Shown: positions 18,078-27,461, numbered from the stretch's first letter. The stretch is 40,092 nucleotides of DNA from Asaia bogorensis (GCA_945901855.1 CAMDLT010000037.1:1-40092); one strand, 5' to 3'. Notes: generated from the letters alone by a model not told the origin. Translations and numbers: made by a program.

Positions 18078-19880
18078 ATGACAGAAGCGCTCGATTCGGC
18101 CCGCCGGGTTTTGAAGTCGGTCTTCGGCTTCGACGATTTTCGTCCCGGCCAAGAAGCCGTGATCGGCGCCGTGTTGGCAGGCGAAAACGTGCTCGCCGTG
18201 ATGCCGACGGGGGCCGGAAAATCGCTGTGCTACCAGCTGCCGGCGCTGGTGCGCGGCGGGCTTACGGTCGTGGTTTCGCCGCTGATCGCATTGATGCGCG
18301 ATCAAGTCGGGCAACTGCGCGAATACGGCATCGAGGCTGCGAGCCTGAATTCGTCCAACGATGCGGCCGACAATGCCGCGGTGCGCCGCGCAATTCGCGA
18401 AGACCGTCTGCGGCTGCTCTATGTGGCGCCCGAACGCCTCGTACGCGAGGACACGCTCGAATTGCTGAGCGAGGCGCACACGACCTTGCTTGCGATCGAC
18501 GAGGCGCACTGCGTGTCGCAGTGGGGCCACGATTTTCGCCCGGAGTATCTGGCGCTGGGGCGCATCCGGCGCGACCTTGGCGACATCGCGACCGTGGCGC
18601 TGACTGCGACGGCGGATGCGCCGACCCGCGCCGATATCGAAAGCAAACTTTTTGCAGCACCGCCGCGTTTGTTCGTGCGTTCGTTCGACAGGCCCAATCT
18701 GCGCTTGACGATGCGCCCCAAGAACAAGGCGCGCGAACAGATCGCGCAGTTTCTGTCCACGCGCAAAGGCCAGAGCGGCATCGTGTACTGCTCCTCGCGA
18801 AAACGGACCGAAGAACTGGCCGACGCTCTGTCGAAATCAGGATTTCGTGCTTTGCCCTACCATGCGGGGCTGGATACGTCGGTCCGAAACGCCAACCAGG
18901 ACGCTTTCTTGCAGGAAGACGGCGTGGTGGTCTGCGCGACGGTGGCGTTCGGCATGGGCATCGACAAGCCGGACGTGCGCTTTGTGGTGCATGCCGACCT
19001 GCCCTCGAATGTCGAGAGCTACTACCAGGAAATCGGGCGCGCCGGCCGCGACGGGCTGCCGGCCGATACGCTCACGCTCTTCGGGCTCGACGACATGCGC
19101 CTTCGCCGGCTGCAGATCGAACAGAGCGATGCGCCCGATGCCCGCAAACGGATCGAGCGCCAGCGTTTCAACGCGCTGGTGGCTTTGTGCGAAGCGCCCA
19201 GCTGCCGGCGCCAATCCTTGCTGGCCTATTTCGGCGAAGCGTCCGAACCTTGCGGCAATTGCGATCTTTGTTTGGACGGCGTCGAGACCGCCGACGCCAC
19301 GCTCGATGCCCAAAAGGCGATGTCGGCGATATTGCGCACGGGCGAGCGTTTTGGCACCGAACATCTGGTGCTGATTTTGACCGGTGCGGGCGGGGCCGCG
19401 ATCGAGCGCTACGGCCACGACAAGCTGCCGACCTACGGCGTGGGCAAGGACCGCAAGCCCGGCGAATGGCGTTCGATCTTCCGGCAGATGTACGCGGCCG
19501 GCTTGATCGCGCAGGATGCGCAGGGGCATGGCTCGTGGCTTGTGAGCGAGCAAGGCCGCCTGGTGCTGCGCTGGGCCGAACGGTTCGCAGCCCGCAAAGA
19601 TACGCTGTGGGCCGGGAAGGCCGAAAAGAAAGCGCCGACGCTGGCCTCGGTGCCGGCAAACGCCGATCTGCTGGCCGATCTGAAATCGCTGCGGACGCGG
19701 ATCGCCAAACAAATCCGCCAACCCGCTTACGTGGTATTCGCCGATCGCAGCCTGATTGAGATGGCGGCGATCCGTCCGCAAAGTCTCGAGGATATGCGCC
19801 TCGTGCACGGCGTTGGGGCAGCCAAACTCGAACGCTACGGCCAGCCCTTTTTGGAGGTGGTGCGCGCACACCCGCGTTAG
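18078..19880 (+). CDS. recQ: ATP-dependent DNA helicase RecQ
   Basis: A 600-residue 3'-5' helicase of recombination and replication-fork repair. Walker A TGAGKS is at 44-49, DEAH at 141-144 and the RecQ aromatic-rich loop [14 protein letters not shown] at 144-157. Motif VI is [12 protein letters not shown]. The zinc-binding region has four Cys (CEAPSC and CGNCDLC). A winged helix follows, then an HRDC domain from about 528 to 595 ([19 protein letters not shown]). Length and domain order are those of classical bacterial RecQ, such as that of Escherichia coli (about 610 residues). The ATG at 18078 was chosen by the family N-terminus. It converges on hspQ, 9 bp away. Confidence 0.96.
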   Translation: MTEALDSARRVLKSVFGFDDFRPGQEAVIGAVLAGENVLAVMPTGAGKSLCYQLPALVRGGLTVVVSPLIALMRDQVGQLREYGIEAASLNSSNDAADNAAVRRAIREDRLRLLYVAPERLVREDTLELLSEAHTTLLAIDEAHCVSQWGHDFRPEYLALGRIRRDLGDIATVALTATADAPTRADIESKLFAAPPRLFVRSFDRPNLRLTMRPKNKAREQIAQFLSTRKGQSGIVYCSSRKRTEELADALSKSGFRALPYHAGLDTSVRNANQDAFLQEDGVVVCATVAFGMGIDKPDVRFVVHADLPSNVESYYQEIGRAGRDGLPADTLTLFGLDDMRLRRLQIEQSDAPDARKRIERQRFNALVALCEAPSCRRQSLLAYFGEASEPCGNCDLCLDGVETADATLDAQKAMSAILRTGERFGTEHLVLILTGAGGAAIERYGHDKLPTYGVGKDRKPGEWRSIFRQMYAAGLIAQDAQGHGSWLVSEQGRLVLRWAERFAARKDTLWAGKAEKKAPTLASVPANADLLADLKSLRTRIAKQIRQPAYVVFADRSLIEMAAIRPQSLEDMRLVHGVGAAKLERYGQPFLEVVRAHPR

Positions 19881-19889
19881 GTGGCCGCG

Positions 19890-20234
19890 TTAGTTCATCG
19901 CCGACCCCAGCCCTTGGGCGCGCAGTCGGTAGACGCCGCCTTTGGGCCCTTCGAAGCTGCGCTTGACGTCGGGATGCTCGACCGGCCCGTGTTCGGCATC
20001 GGGCAGCAGGTTCTGCTCGCTGACATAGGCCTGGTAGGGGCCCTGCTCGGCATTGACGGCATAGAGATGGTAGAAAGGCTGGTCCTTGCGCGGCCGCAGC
20101 GACGCCGGGATGGCCGCATACCATTCTTCGGTATTGGCGAAAACCGGATCGACATCGAACACCACGCCGCGAAAATCGTAGACGCGATGGCGCACGATTT
20201 CGCCGATCCGGAATTTGGCTTCGCGAATCGCCAT
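19890..20234 (-). CDS. hspQ: Heat shock protein HspQ
   Basis: A 114-residue protein with the HspQ/YccV-like fold: KFRIGEIVRHRVYDFRGVVF, DVDPVFANTEEWYAAIP, QPFYHLYAVNAEQ and YVSEQNLLPD. HspQ binds hemimethylated DNA in some reports and acts as a substrate and specificity factor for the Lon protease in enterobacteria. Its C-terminus is slightly longer than the usual 105 residues. It lies 1 base downstream of the MscS gene (TGA-C-ATG at 20232-20238), so translation is probably coupled. No heat-shock promoter is evident directly before it. Confidence 0.93.
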   Translation of the reverse strand: MAIREAKFRIGEIVRHRVYDFRGVVFDVDPVFANTEEWYAAIPASLRPRKDQPFYHLYAVNAEQGPYQAYVSEQNLLPDAEHGPVEHPDVKRSFEGPKGGVYRLRAQGLGSAMN

Positions 20235-20235
20235 G

Positions 20236-21015
20236 TCAGCCGCCCGCGAACTTCGCTTTGGCGAGATTGCGCAAAGCCAGATTCATCGACGAGCGCATCG
20301 CCCCTTCGTCGGCGGGCTTGCACCAGCAGCGCAGCATTACCGTGACGTTGTCGGCGCCGTATTTGACGATCACGGCCGAGGGGCCGGGCTGGGCCAGCGC
20401 GCGCGGATCGCCGGCCGCCAGTTTTTCGAGCCGCGCGCAGGCGCTTTCGACGTCCGCTTCGTCGGGTACGGCGATTTCGAAATCCAGGCGCTTGGCTTGG
20501 TATTTCGAATGGTTCACGACCTTGTCGCCCCAAATCTTGCCGTTGGGGATCAGCACCTGGACGTTGTCGTCGGTGCGGATGTCGGTGACGAATAGATCGA
20601 TCGCCTCGACGATGCCGTTCGTGCCGCCCGCTTCGATCCGATCGCCGACGCGGTAAGGCCGGAAGGCCAGCAGCATCACGCCCGCCGCGACGTTCGACAA
20701 GGTTCCTTGCAACGCCAAACCCACGGCCAAGCCGGCCGCGCCGAACACGGCAATCAGGCTCGCGGTCTGGATGCCAAATTGCGACAGGGCGGCCAGCACG
20801 ACGACGACCAGAATCATGTAGCGGGCGAGGCTGGCGAGGAAGCGGGCAAGCGTCAGTTCGACCTTGCCGACACGCTCCAGCGTCGTCCCCAAGCCGCGCT
20901 GGACCATGCCCGCGACCCAAATGCCGATCACCAGAATGGCAATGCCGGCAAGGAACGGCGGGCCATAGGTCATCAAAAACATCTGCCCGTGATTTATCAT
21001 TTCCATCGCATGCAC
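20236..21015 (-). CDS. MscS-family small-conductance mechanosensitive channel
   Basis: A 259-residue inner-membrane protein with three hydrophobic helices. TM1 is near residues 18-37, TM2 near 58-80, and the pore-lining TM3 carries the Gly/Ala pattern GLAVGLALQGTLSNVAAGVM followed by LAFRPYRVGD. A cytosolic beta and alpha/beta vestibule domain completes the fold (VQVLIPNGKIWGDKVVNHS). It opens under membrane tension to release solutes during hypoosmotic shock. The start could be ATG 21015 or, 3 codons in, 21006. It is divergent from the small gene at 21051 and leads a two-gene unit with hspQ. Confidence 0.94.
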   Translation of the reverse strand: MHAMEMINHGQMFLMTYGPPFLAGIAILVIGIWVAGMVQRGLGTTLERVGKVELTLARFLASLARYMILVVVVLAALSQFGIQTASLIAVFGAAGLAVGLALQGTLSNVAAGVMLLAFRPYRVGDRIEAGGTNGIVEAIDLFVTDIRTDDNVQVLIPNGKIWGDKVVNHSKYQAKRLDFEIAVPDEADVESACARLEKLAAGDPRALAQPGPSAVIVKYGADNVTVMLRCWCKPADEGAMRSSMNLALRNLAKAKFAGG

Positions 21016-21050
21016 TCCCGTTTTGGCCCGAATGGGCCTATAATAGCGCT

Positions 21051-21416
21051 ATGGCCGCATCCGCGCGAAACAAGACGCCACCGAAGGCCCAAGCGAAGTC
21101 CGCTCAGTCGGCAAAATCCGGCAAGGTCAGCCCGCTCGAGGCGGACGACGCGCCGTTGCCGACCCCGCCAAACGCCGGCCTTGGCCGCCGGTTGAAATTT
21201 CTGCTGATCGCAGGCGGCGGACTGGCGCTGGTGCTGGTTGCGGGGACCGCGAGCTACGTGCTGTTTTTCGACGCGCCGCAGATCGCAGCTCCCAGCATCG
21301 ACGAATTCGCCCCGCCCACGCCCGCCCCGCGCCCGGCGCAGATCGGCCCCGTGCGCCAGGGCGATCTGAACGACGAGTTGTGGCGTCGCATGGGCGTTCG
21401 GCCCGACGGGTCCTGA
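21051..21416 (+). CDS. Single-pass membrane protein of unknown function
   Basis: A 121-residue protein. A Lys/Ala/Pro-rich cytoplasmic N-terminus is followed by one hydrophobic segment at about 49-73 (FLLIAGGGLALVLVAGTASY), then a Pro-rich periplasmic stretch (APPTPAPRP) and a conserved-looking tail (DLNDELWRRMGVRPDGS). The design resembles small cell-envelope proteins, but I recognise no family. It is divergent from the MscS gene with a 35-bp gap. The ATG at 21051 is the only sensible start; the ribosome-binding signal is weak. Confidence 0.7.
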   Translation: MAASARNKTPPKAQAKSAQSAKSGKVSPLEADDAPLPTPPNAGLGRRLKFLLIAGGGLALVLVAGTASYVLFFDAPQIAAPSIDEFAPPTPAPRPAQIGPVRQGDLNDELWRRMGVRPDGS

Positions 21417-21445
21417 CGCGATTGTCGTTGCGGGCCCCGACAATT

Positions 21446-22225
21446 TCATTGCGCGGTCCAGCCGCCATCGATCGAGAAATTGGCGCCGCGAATCTGGTCG
21501 GCTGCGGGCGAGCACAAAAACACGGCAAGGCCGCCGATCTGCTCGGGCGTCGCAAATTCCTGCGAGGGCTGTTTTTCGGCCAGCAGTTCGATCTTGGCCG
21601 CATCGTTGGAGATGCCTTTGCGCGCGGCCAGCGCATCGATCTGTTTTTGCACGAGCGGGGTCAGCACCCAGCCCGGACAAATCGTGTTGGCGGTGATGCC
21701 GCTTTTGGCGGTTTCGAGGGCCACCACTTTGGTCAGCCCCACAAGCCCGTGTTTGGCCGCGACATAGGCCGCTTTTTCGGCCGACGCCACCAGCCCGTGC
21801 GCCGACGCGATATTGATCACGCGGCCCCAATTGCGCTTTTTCATTTCGGGCAGGGCTGCGCGGATCGCCTGGAAGCAAGAAGTAAGATTGAGCTGGATGA
21901 CTTTGTCCCACATCTCCAGCGGGAACTGGTCGACCGGCGCAACATGCTGCATGCCGGCATTGTTGACCAGAATATCGACCGAGCCGAGTTTGGCGGCCGT
22001 TTCCGCGACAAGCCCTGCGACCTGGTCGGCCTTGGTCATGTCGGCACCCGAATAGACGGCCTTGACGCCGAGCTTTTCAAGCTCGGTGCGCAGCCCCTCG
22101 ATCGCCGCCGCATCGCCGAACCCGTTCAGCATGATATTGGCGCCTTGGGCTGCCAAGGCCCTGGCGATGCCAAGACCGATGCCGCTGGTCGAACCGGTAA
22201 CGATCGCCGTTTTGCCCTTCAACAT
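21446..22225 (-). CDS. bdhA: D-3-hydroxybutyrate dehydrogenase
   Basis: A 259-residue short-chain dehydrogenase that interconverts (R)-3-hydroxybutyrate and acetoacetate with NAD, the step after PHB depolymerisation. The NAD motif is TGSTSGIG (residues 10-17), with NNAG and the catalytic SAHGLVASAEKAAYVAAKHG containing Ser, Tyr and Lys. The segments ICPGWVLTPLVQKQID and LLAEKQPSQEFATPEQIG are diagnostic for the BdhA group. It complements the PHA locus 17 kb upstream. It is convergent with the gene at 21051 and divergent from the small membrane gene at 22303. Confidence 0.94.
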   Translation of the reverse strand: MLKGKTAIVTGSTSGIGLGIARALAAQGANIMLNGFGDAAAIEGLRTELEKLGVKAVYSGADMTKADQVAGLVAETAAKLGSVDILVNNAGMQHVAPVDQFPLEMWDKVIQLNLTSCFQAIRAALPEMKKRNWGRVINIASAHGLVASAEKAAYVAAKHGLVGLTKVVALETAKSGITANTICPGWVLTPLVQKQIDALAARKGISNDAAKIELLAEKQPSQEFATPEQIGGLAVFLCSPAADQIRGANFSIDGGWTAQ

Positions 22226-22302
22226 GTTTCCACTCCTGAATCCCGGTCGTTTCGCAAATGCTTGTAGCGCTGGTCTGCGGGCAGCGCCACAATGTCGCTA
22301 CC

Positions 22303-22533
22303 ATGACCCAAACCCAAGCGTTGATCTTCGTGCTGTGCGGCTGGGGCCTGCCGCTGCTGCATGTGCTGCTGGCCCCGGGTATTGGCGGTTGGCGCCCGCC
22401 GCAAGGCTCCAACTGCCCGATCGGCCACCGCTTTGGCTGGCTTGTGCTGGTCCTGCTGTTGGGGCCGATCGGCTGGCTGATGTTCGTGACCCGCAAAAGC
22501 CGCAAGCGGCGCGTGCCGCCCGCCGGTTTGTGA
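22303..22533 (+). CDS. Small two-helix membrane protein
   Basis: A 76-residue protein with two hydrophobic segments (TQALIFVLCGWGLPLLHVLL, in part, and GWLVLVLLLGPIGWLMFVTR) and a basic tail (KSRKRRVPP). This resembles small phospholipase D-nuclease N-terminal-like or hypothetical membrane proteins. No function can be given. ATG at 22303 was chosen over the in-frame ATG at 22258 because the upstream 15 residues look non-native. It converges on the DUF1192 gene, 4 bp away. Confidence 0.6.
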   Translation: MTQTQALIFVLCGWGLPLLHVLLAPGIGGWRPPQGSNCPIGHRFGWLVLVLLLGPIGWLMFVTRKSRKRRVPPAGL

Positions 22534-22537
22534 GGCG

Positions 22538-22720
22538 CTATTTCTTAAAAAACGCGTCTGCGGCATTGCGATGTTTGCCTTTGGCATCGATGGCCGTTTG
22601 GGCGCGCGCGATTTCGCCTTGGAGCCGCTCGATATAGGCTTCAAGCTCGGCAATGCCCCAGCTCGACAGATCTTTGGGTTTGACGAGCTTGTGTTTGGGT
22701 TCCAGATCTTCGAATTCCAC
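22538..22720 (-). CDS. DUF1192-family protein
   Basis: A 60-residue protein with the DUF1192 pattern: acidic start (EFEDLEPK), LSSWGIAELEAYIERLQGEI, a short coiled coil and the typical end NAADAFFKK. GTG at 22720 was chosen because GGAGAGAG sits just upstream; the longer TTG start at 22738 adds only 6 residues that include this site. Small DUF1192 proteins are common in alphaproteobacteria, often divergent from an NAD(P)H-quinone oxidoreductase gene, as here. The function is unknown. Confidence 0.85.
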   Translation of the reverse strand: MEFEDLEPKHKLVKPKDLSSWGIAELEAYIERLQGEIARAQTAIDAKGKHRNAADAFFKK

Positions 22721-22749
22721 CGTCTCTCTCCGTTGCAAACGAGGTTTTT

Positions 22750-23751
22750 ATGACTCTCCCCCAAACCATGGCCGCCGTCGAGATGGCAGCACCCGGCGGC
22801 CCCGACGTTTTGCGCCTGGGCACAGCATCTGTGCCCAAGCTGGCGGCGGGCGAGGTTTTGATCGAAGTCGCGGCGGCGGGCGTCAATCGGCCCGACGTGC
22901 TGCAGCGAACCGGGAAATATCCGCCGCCGCCGGGCGCGCCCGAGACGCTGGGCCTGGAAGTGGCGGGCCGTGTGGTCGCCGTCGCGGACGGCGTGGAGTG
23001 GCCCAAGATGGGCGAGCGCGTGTGCGCGCTGGTGGCGGGCGGGGGCTACGCGCAATATGCAGCCGCCCCGGCGCTGCAATGTTTGCCGGTTCCAGGCGCG
23101 CTTGGCGATATCGAAGCGGCCGCCTTGCCGGAAACATTTTTCACCGTGTGGACCAACGTGTTCGAGCGCGGCGGACTCAAGGCCGACGAGTATTTCCTCG
23201 TGCATGGGGGTGCTTCGGGTATCGGCACGACGGCGATCCAGCTTGCCAAGGCCTTCGGCGCGCATGTGATGGCAACCGCAGGCTCGGCCGAAAAATGCGC
23301 CGCGATCGCCAAGCTCGGCGCCGATCTGGCCGTCGACTACAAACGCGACGACTTCGTTGCCGCCGCCAAGAATTTCACCGGCGGGCACGGCATCGATCTT
23401 ACGCTCGATATGGTCGGCGGCGACTATTTCATGCGCAATATCGAGGCCGCCGCCATCGAGGGCCGCATCGTGCAGATCGCGTTTTTGCGCGGCAGCAAGG
23501 TCGAAGCCTCGCTCGACCAGATCATGCGCAAACGCCTCACCTATACGGGCTCGACCCTGCGCCCGCGCTCGGTCGCCCAGAAGGGCGCGATTGCCGCCGC
23601 ACTGCGCGAAAAGGTTTGGCCGTTGCTGGCATCGGGCGCCATTCGGCCGCTGATCTACAAAACCTTTCCGCTTGGCGAGGCCGCCAAGGCGCATGCGCTG
23701 ATGGAGAGCGATGCGCATATCGGCAAGATTGTGCTGACCGTCAAACAATAG
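22750..23751 (+). CDS. NAD(P)H-quinone oxidoreductase, PIG3/zeta-crystallin type
   Basis: A 333-residue medium-chain dehydrogenase/reductase without zinc ligands. The GroES-like N-terminal part (residues 1-125, with GVNRPDVLQRTGKYPPPPGA) is diagnostic of the PIG3 group. The Rossmann motif is VHGGASGIGTTAIQLAKAFG, and the C-terminal part includes LTYTGSTLRPRS. Such enzymes reduce quinones with NADPH. The ATG at 22750 is supported by homology-like spacing. It is divergent from DUF1192 with a 29-bp gap, and a weak hairpin overlaps its stop. Confidence 0.93.
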   Translation: MTLPQTMAAVEMAAPGGPDVLRLGTASVPKLAAGEVLIEVAAAGVNRPDVLQRTGKYPPPPGAPETLGLEVAGRVVAVADGVEWPKMGERVCALVAGGGYAQYAAAPALQCLPVPGALGDIEAAALPETFFTVWTNVFERGGLKADEYFLVHGGASGIGTTAIQLAKAFGAHVMATAGSAEKCAAIAKLGADLAVDYKRDDFVAAAKNFTGGHGIDLTLDMVGGDYFMRNIEAAAIEGRIVQIAFLRGSKVEASLDQIMRKRLTYTGSTLRPRSVAQKGAIAAALREKVWPLLASGAIRPLIYKTFPLGEAAKAHALMESDAHIGKIVLTVKQ

Positions 23752-23785
23752 GCGATAAGCGGCGACATTGGGCGACCGTCGCCTA
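23749..23785 (+). terminator. Weak terminator-like hairpin overlapping the oxidoreductase stop
   Basis: TAGGCGA (23749-23755) pairs with TCGCCTA (23779-23785), and an inner GGCGAC/GTCGCC pairing is an alternative. Only a short AT-rich tail (TTTATG) follows, so termination strength is doubtful. Confidence 0.45.
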
Positions 23786-23893
23786 TTTATGTGCTTGAAA
23801 ACAAACGCATGTCGCCACGCCGACGAATCGCCGTTCGGCGTTGCGCGCGGGAAAAACATGGCGTTTTGCATCATACGTTCCATGCTAAAACAA

Positions 23894-23909
23894 TGTCCTA
23901 AATAGGACA
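23894..23909. promoter_or_regulatory. Palindromic operator-like site upstream of the DUF1203 gene
   Basis: TGTCCTA-AA-TAGGACA is a perfect 7-bp inverted repeat with a 2-base centre, in an AT-rich part of the 252-bp gap, 95 bp before the DUF1203 start. The size and symmetry suit a dimeric helix-turn-helix repressor. The regulator is unknown and I saw no second copy nearby. Confidence 0.45.
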
Positions 23910-24003
23910 AAAACACAAGAAATTTGCCGCAAGGATCGGGTGGGGCGGCAGGGGTTGGCGGGGGCAGGATGCGCATCTTGTTTCCCGCTTTTGGAGTCCC
24001 GCC

Positions 24004-24471
24004 ATGGATTTTCGCGTTCTTGGACTTTCGCCCGAACCGTTCCGCGCGTATTTCGGCCTGCCGGATGCGGCGTTGGCCGCGCACGGCATCGAGCGCCATG
24101 TGGCCGAAACGATGCCGGGGTATCCCGACCGCATTGCGCTGACCGATGCGCCGCAGGGCAGCACGGTGCTGCTGCTCAATTGGGAACACCAGCCGGCCGC
24201 GACGCCCTATCGGTCGCGCCACGCGATTTTCGTGAGCGAAGGGGCGGGCGTGCGCTACGACCGCGTCAACGAGGTGCCGAGCGTGCTGCGCTTGCGCATG
24301 CTGTCGCTGCGCGCGTTCGATGCGGCGGGTTCGATGGTCGATGCCGATCTGGTCGACGGCCCGGCGCTGGAGCCGTTGATCGAGCAGTATCTATCGAACC
24401 CGAAGACGGCCTATCTGCACGCGCATTTTGCCAAACGCGGCTGTTATGCCGCGCGCATCGAGCGGGCGTGA
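24004..24471 (+). CDS. DUF1203-family protein
   Basis: A 155-residue soluble protein matching DUF1203: an N-terminal FRVLGLSPEPFRAYFGLPD, a central LLLNWEHQPAATPYRSRHAI then FVSEGA, and a C-terminal end HAHFAKRGCYAARIERA with one Cys. The recurring pattern of aromatic plus His/Cys residues suggests a small enzyme or ligand-binding fold, but no activity is known. The ATG at 24004 follows TTGGAGTCCCGCC. It stands alone behind a palindromic site and converges on DUF2783, 5 bp away. Confidence 0.85.
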   Translation: MDFRVLGLSPEPFRAYFGLPDAALAAHGIERHVAETMPGYPDRIALTDAPQGSTVLLLNWEHQPAATPYRSRHAIFVSEGAGVRYDRVNEVPSVLRLRMLSLRAFDAAGSMVDADLVDGPALEPLIEQYLSNPKTAYLHAHFAKRGCYAARIERA

Positions 24472-24476
24472 CGGGA

Positions 24477-24686
24477 TCATCGCGGTATGCGGCGCTCTTG
24501 CGCCGCCGCAAGCGCTTCGTCCAGCGCTTCGAGATCGCCGATATGGTTCGCCAGCAGCAGCACCAGCTTCGCGTTGAACTTGGCCGAGGCGGCTTCATCC
24601 AGATCGCGGTGCGCGTCCACGAGTTTTGCGTAGAACGCGTCGGCATCGGCGTCGGCAAAACCGGGGTCGGTTTTCAGTTTGGCCAT
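24477..24686 (-). CDS. DUF2783-family protein
   Basis: A 69-residue helical protein (FADADADAFYAKLVDAHRDL, ASAKFNAKLVLLLANHIGDL) of the DUF2783 type. The ATG at 24686 has AAGGAGATG upstream. Its start overlaps the 3' end of the FAD monooxygenase gene by 13 bases, so it is the last gene of a translationally coupled operon. Its size, lack of catalytic-looking residues and tight linkage suggest a small accessory partner of the monooxygenase; this is inference. Confidence 0.85.
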   Translation of the reverse strand: MAKLKTDPGFADADADAFYAKLVDAHRDLDEAASAKFNAKLVLLLANHIGDLEALDEALAAAQERRIPR

Positions 24687-26260
24687 GCCTGCATCTCCTT
24701 GCCGAGCGCGCGCGCGTGGGCGCGCAGTATGGCGTCGCGATCGAACGTCCGCGCGCGATAGCACACATGCTGGTCGGGGCGGAACAGATAGACCGTGCCC
24801 GGTGCTGCATCGTAGCGCGCCCAAACAAGTTTTTCGTCGGCATGGATGCAAGCGGTTGGGATTCTGCCGCCAAGGTCGATTTCGACCCCGAACGAGATTG
24901 CGCAAAAATCGCCTTTGAGCGCGTCGAGCAGAAAGCCGCCGCTTTCGCGTTTGGCATCGAGCGCCGGGGCGCCCGGTGCGGGCCCGCCTGCAAACGCGGG
25001 ATCGTCGGCGCTCGACAGCGGCGAGGCTTCGTAGCGTGCGGGCATCGACAGACGACCCGAATTGACGAGGCGGCGCGCAAACGCGTGCTCGCGCGCAAGT
25101 TCGAGGGCGGCGTTGCGAAACAGCCGCGCCGCAGCGCCCTTTGGCGTGATGAAGTCGGTTGCCTGCGTCGAATGGCGGATGTTTTCGTCGGCCGCCGGAA
25201 TTCGTTCGGCATCGTAGCTGTCGAGCAAGTTTTCGGGCGCTTCACCCGCCATCACGCATGCAAGCTTCCAGCCGAGGTTGTCGGCGTCCTGCACGCCCGA
25301 ATTGGCGCCGCGCGCGCCAAACGGGCTCACCTGATGCGCCGAATCGCCCGCAAACAAAACGCGCCCGTGCCGAAAGCGTTCGAGCCGCCGACATTGGAAC
25401 GTGTAGACGCTGACCCATTCGAGTTCGAAGGGCACGTCCGCGCCCAGCATCGCCTGCACGCGCGGGATCACGGCTTCGGGCCGTCTTTCGGCTTCCGGGT
25501 CGGCATCGCGGCCCAACTGGAAATCGATGCGCCAAAGATCGTCGGGCTGTTTGTGCAGCAGCGTCGAACCGCCCGCATGGAATGGCGGATCGAACCAGAA
25601 CCAGCGTTCGGTCGGAAACGCGGCCTGCATGCGCACGTCGGCGATCAGGAAACGGTCTTCGAACACGCGGCCTTTGAAATCGAGCCCGAGCATCTTGCGC
25701 GTCGGGCTGCGCGCACCGTCGCACGCGACCAGCCAGTCGGCTTGGATCGTGTAGGCGCCCTGCGGCGTTTCGACGTCGATATCGACGCGGTCCGCGTGGG
25801 GAGCGACCGAAACCGCTTTGCTGGCAAAACGAAGGTCGAGATGGGGCAGAGAGAGCGCACGATCGACCAGAAACTTCTCCAGCCAATATTGCTGGAGATT
25901 GACGAAGGCCGGAAAGCGGTGGCCGCTTTCGGGCAGCAAATCGAACGCGTAGATTTGCGCAGGCCCATGGAACACTTTGCCCACTTGCCAGGTTACGCCC
26001 TTGGCGAGCATGGGGGCCGCACAGCCCAGCCGTTCGAAAATTTCGAGCGTGCGCTTGGCGTAGCACAGACCGCGCGAGCCGTTCGACACGCCCGTGTCGT
26101 CGTCGAGCAGCACGGTCTTGCATCCGCGCGACGCAAGGTCGATCGCGAGCGCGAGCCCGACCGGCCCCGCACCGACCACCACCACGGGATGGCGTGGCGG
26201 CGTTGCCGCCACCTGGTCCGGCGTTGGCTGGAAATCGTAGCGCGGATAGGCAAATGCCAT
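24674..26260 (-). CDS. FAD-dependent aromatic-type monooxygenase
   Basis: A 528-residue flavoprotein hydroxylase of the PheA/MhpA (class A) group. The FAD motif VVVGAGPVGLA is at about 27-37, the DG motif is WLVACDGARSPTRKML and the ribityl-binding GDSAHQVSPFGARG follows, with Asp306. A thioredoxin-like C-terminal tail is present (about 420-528). The family hydroxylates phenols or hydroxylated aromatic acids with NAD(P)H and O2. The ATG at 26260 lies 1 base after the thiolase stop (TGA-C-ATG), so the genes are coupled. Next to the thiolase and acyl-CoA dehydrogenase, a role in aromatic-ring catabolism is likely, but the substrate is not determined. No ring-cleavage dioxygenase is visible. Confidence 0.92.
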   Translation of the reverse strand: MAFAYPRYDFQPTPDQVAATPPRHPVVVVGAGPVGLALAIDLASRGCKTVLLDDDTGVSNGSRGLCYAKRTLEIFERLGCAAPMLAKGVTWQVGKVFHGPAQIYAFDLLPESGHRFPAFVNLQQYWLEKFLVDRALSLPHLDLRFASKAVSVAPHADRVDIDVETPQGAYTIQADWLVACDGARSPTRKMLGLDFKGRVFEDRFLIADVRMQAAFPTERWFWFDPPFHAGGSTLLHKQPDDLWRIDFQLGRDADPEAERRPEAVIPRVQAMLGADVPFELEWVSVYTFQCRRLERFRHGRVLFAGDSAHQVSPFGARGANSGVQDADNLGWKLACVMAGEAPENLLDSYDAERIPAADENIRHSTQATDFITPKGAAARLFRNAALELAREHAFARRLVNSGRLSMPARYEASPLSSADDPAFAGGPAPGAPALDAKRESGGFLLDALKGDFCAISFGVEIDLGGRIPTACIHADEKLVWARYDAAPGTVYLFRPDQHVCYRARTFDRDAILRAHARALGKEMQAWPN

Positions 26261-26261
26261 G

Positions 26262-27461
26262 TCAGGCGCGCTCGAGCGCGAGCGCGATCCCCTGGCCCAC
26301 GCCGATGCACATGGTGGCGAGCGCGCGCTTTTTGCCGGTATTGGCAAGCTCGATCGCGGCGGTGAGGGCGAGCCTTGCGCCCGACATGCCGAGCGGATGT
26401 CCAAGCGCGATGGCACCGCCATTGGGGTTCACGTGCGGCGCGTCGTCGGCAAGCCCCAATGCGCGCAGCACGGGCAGGGCTTGGGCTGCAAACGCCTCGT
26501 TGAGTTCGACGATATCGAGATCGGCGACGGTCCAGCCCAAGCGTGCGAGCAGTTTTTGTGTTGCCGGTGCGGGCCCCATGCCCATGATGCGCGGTGCGAC
26601 GCCTGCCGTCGCCGCACCGACGATGCGCGCCAGCGGCTTGAGGCCGAAGCGTTTGACGGCCGCCTCGCTTGCCACCAGCAAGGCCGCCGCCCCGTCATTG
26701 ACGCCCGACGCGTTGCCGGCCGTGACCGTGCCGCCCGCGCGAAACGGCGCCTTCAGTTTGCCAAGCGCTTCGAGCGAGGTGGCGCGCGGATGTTCGTCTG
26801 CCTCGACGCGCACGATGTCTTTGCCTTTGCGCGTCTCGATCGCGACGATCTCTTGCGCGAGGCGCCCGCTTGTTTGGGCGGCGAGCGCTTTTTGCTGGCT
26901 GCGCAGCGCGAACGCGTCCTGATCTTCGCGGCTGACCTTGAATTCGGCTGCGACATTTTCGGCCGTCTCGGGCATCGAATCGATGCCGTGGGCCGCCTTC
27001 ATTGCCGCATTCACGAAGCGCCAGCCGATCGTTGTGTCGTAGATCGCGGGCTCGCGCGCGAAGGCGGTTTCCGATTTCGGCATCACGAAGGGCGCGCGGC
27101 TCATGCTCTCGACGCCGCCCGCCAGCATCAGCTCGGCCTCGCCCGTGCGGATCGCGCGCGCGGCCATGGCCAGCGCATCGAGACCCGAGCCGCACAGCCG
27201 GTTGATCGTGGTGCCCGACACCGAAACCGGCAGGCCCGCCAGCAACGCTGCCATGCGCGCGACATTGCGATTGTCTTCGCCCGCCTGGTTGGCGCACCCG
27301 AAGATCACGTCGTCGAGGGCCGCCCAGTCGATGCCGGCGTGGCGGCGCATCAGCTCGCGGATCGGCACGGCCGCCAGATCGTCGGGGCGCACGCTGGCAA
27401 GCGCGCCCGCATAGCGCCCGATGGGCGTGCGAATGCCGTCGACGAGGTAGGCGTCTTTCAT
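26262..27461 (-). CDS. Thiolase, 3-oxoadipyl-CoA type
   Basis: A 399-residue degradative thiolase. The nucleophile Cys90 is in [11 protein letters not shown], the His in [10 protein letters not shown] and the base Cys385 in MCIGVGQG. Early residues ([17 protein letters not shown]) and [18 protein letters not shown] are characteristic of the PcaF/PaaJ branch, which cleaves 3-oxoadipyl-CoA to succinyl-CoA and acetyl-CoA. Its start overlaps the paaH-type stop by 4 bases (ATGA), and the monooxygenase starts 1 base after its stop. It differs clearly from phaA at 2986. Other beta-ketoacyl-CoA substrates are possible. Confidence 0.93.
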   Translation of the reverse strand: MKDAYLVDGIRTPIGRYAGALASVRPDDLAAVPIRELMRRHAGIDWAALDDVIFGCANQAGEDNRNVARMAALLAGLPVSVSGTTINRLCGSGLDALAMAARAIRTGEAELMLAGGVESMSRAPFVMPKSETAFAREPAIYDTTIGWRFVNAAMKAAHGIDSMPETAENVAAEFKVSREDQDAFALRSQQKALAAQTSGRLAQEIVAIETRKGKDIVRVEADEHPRATSLEALGKLKAPFRAGGTVTAGNASGVNDGAAALLVASEAAVKRFGLKPLARIVGAATAGVAPRIMGMGPAPATQKLLARLGWTVADLDIVELNEAFAAQALPVLRALGLADDAPHVNPNGGAIALGHPLGMSGARLALTAAIELANTGKKRALATMCIGVGQGIALALERA

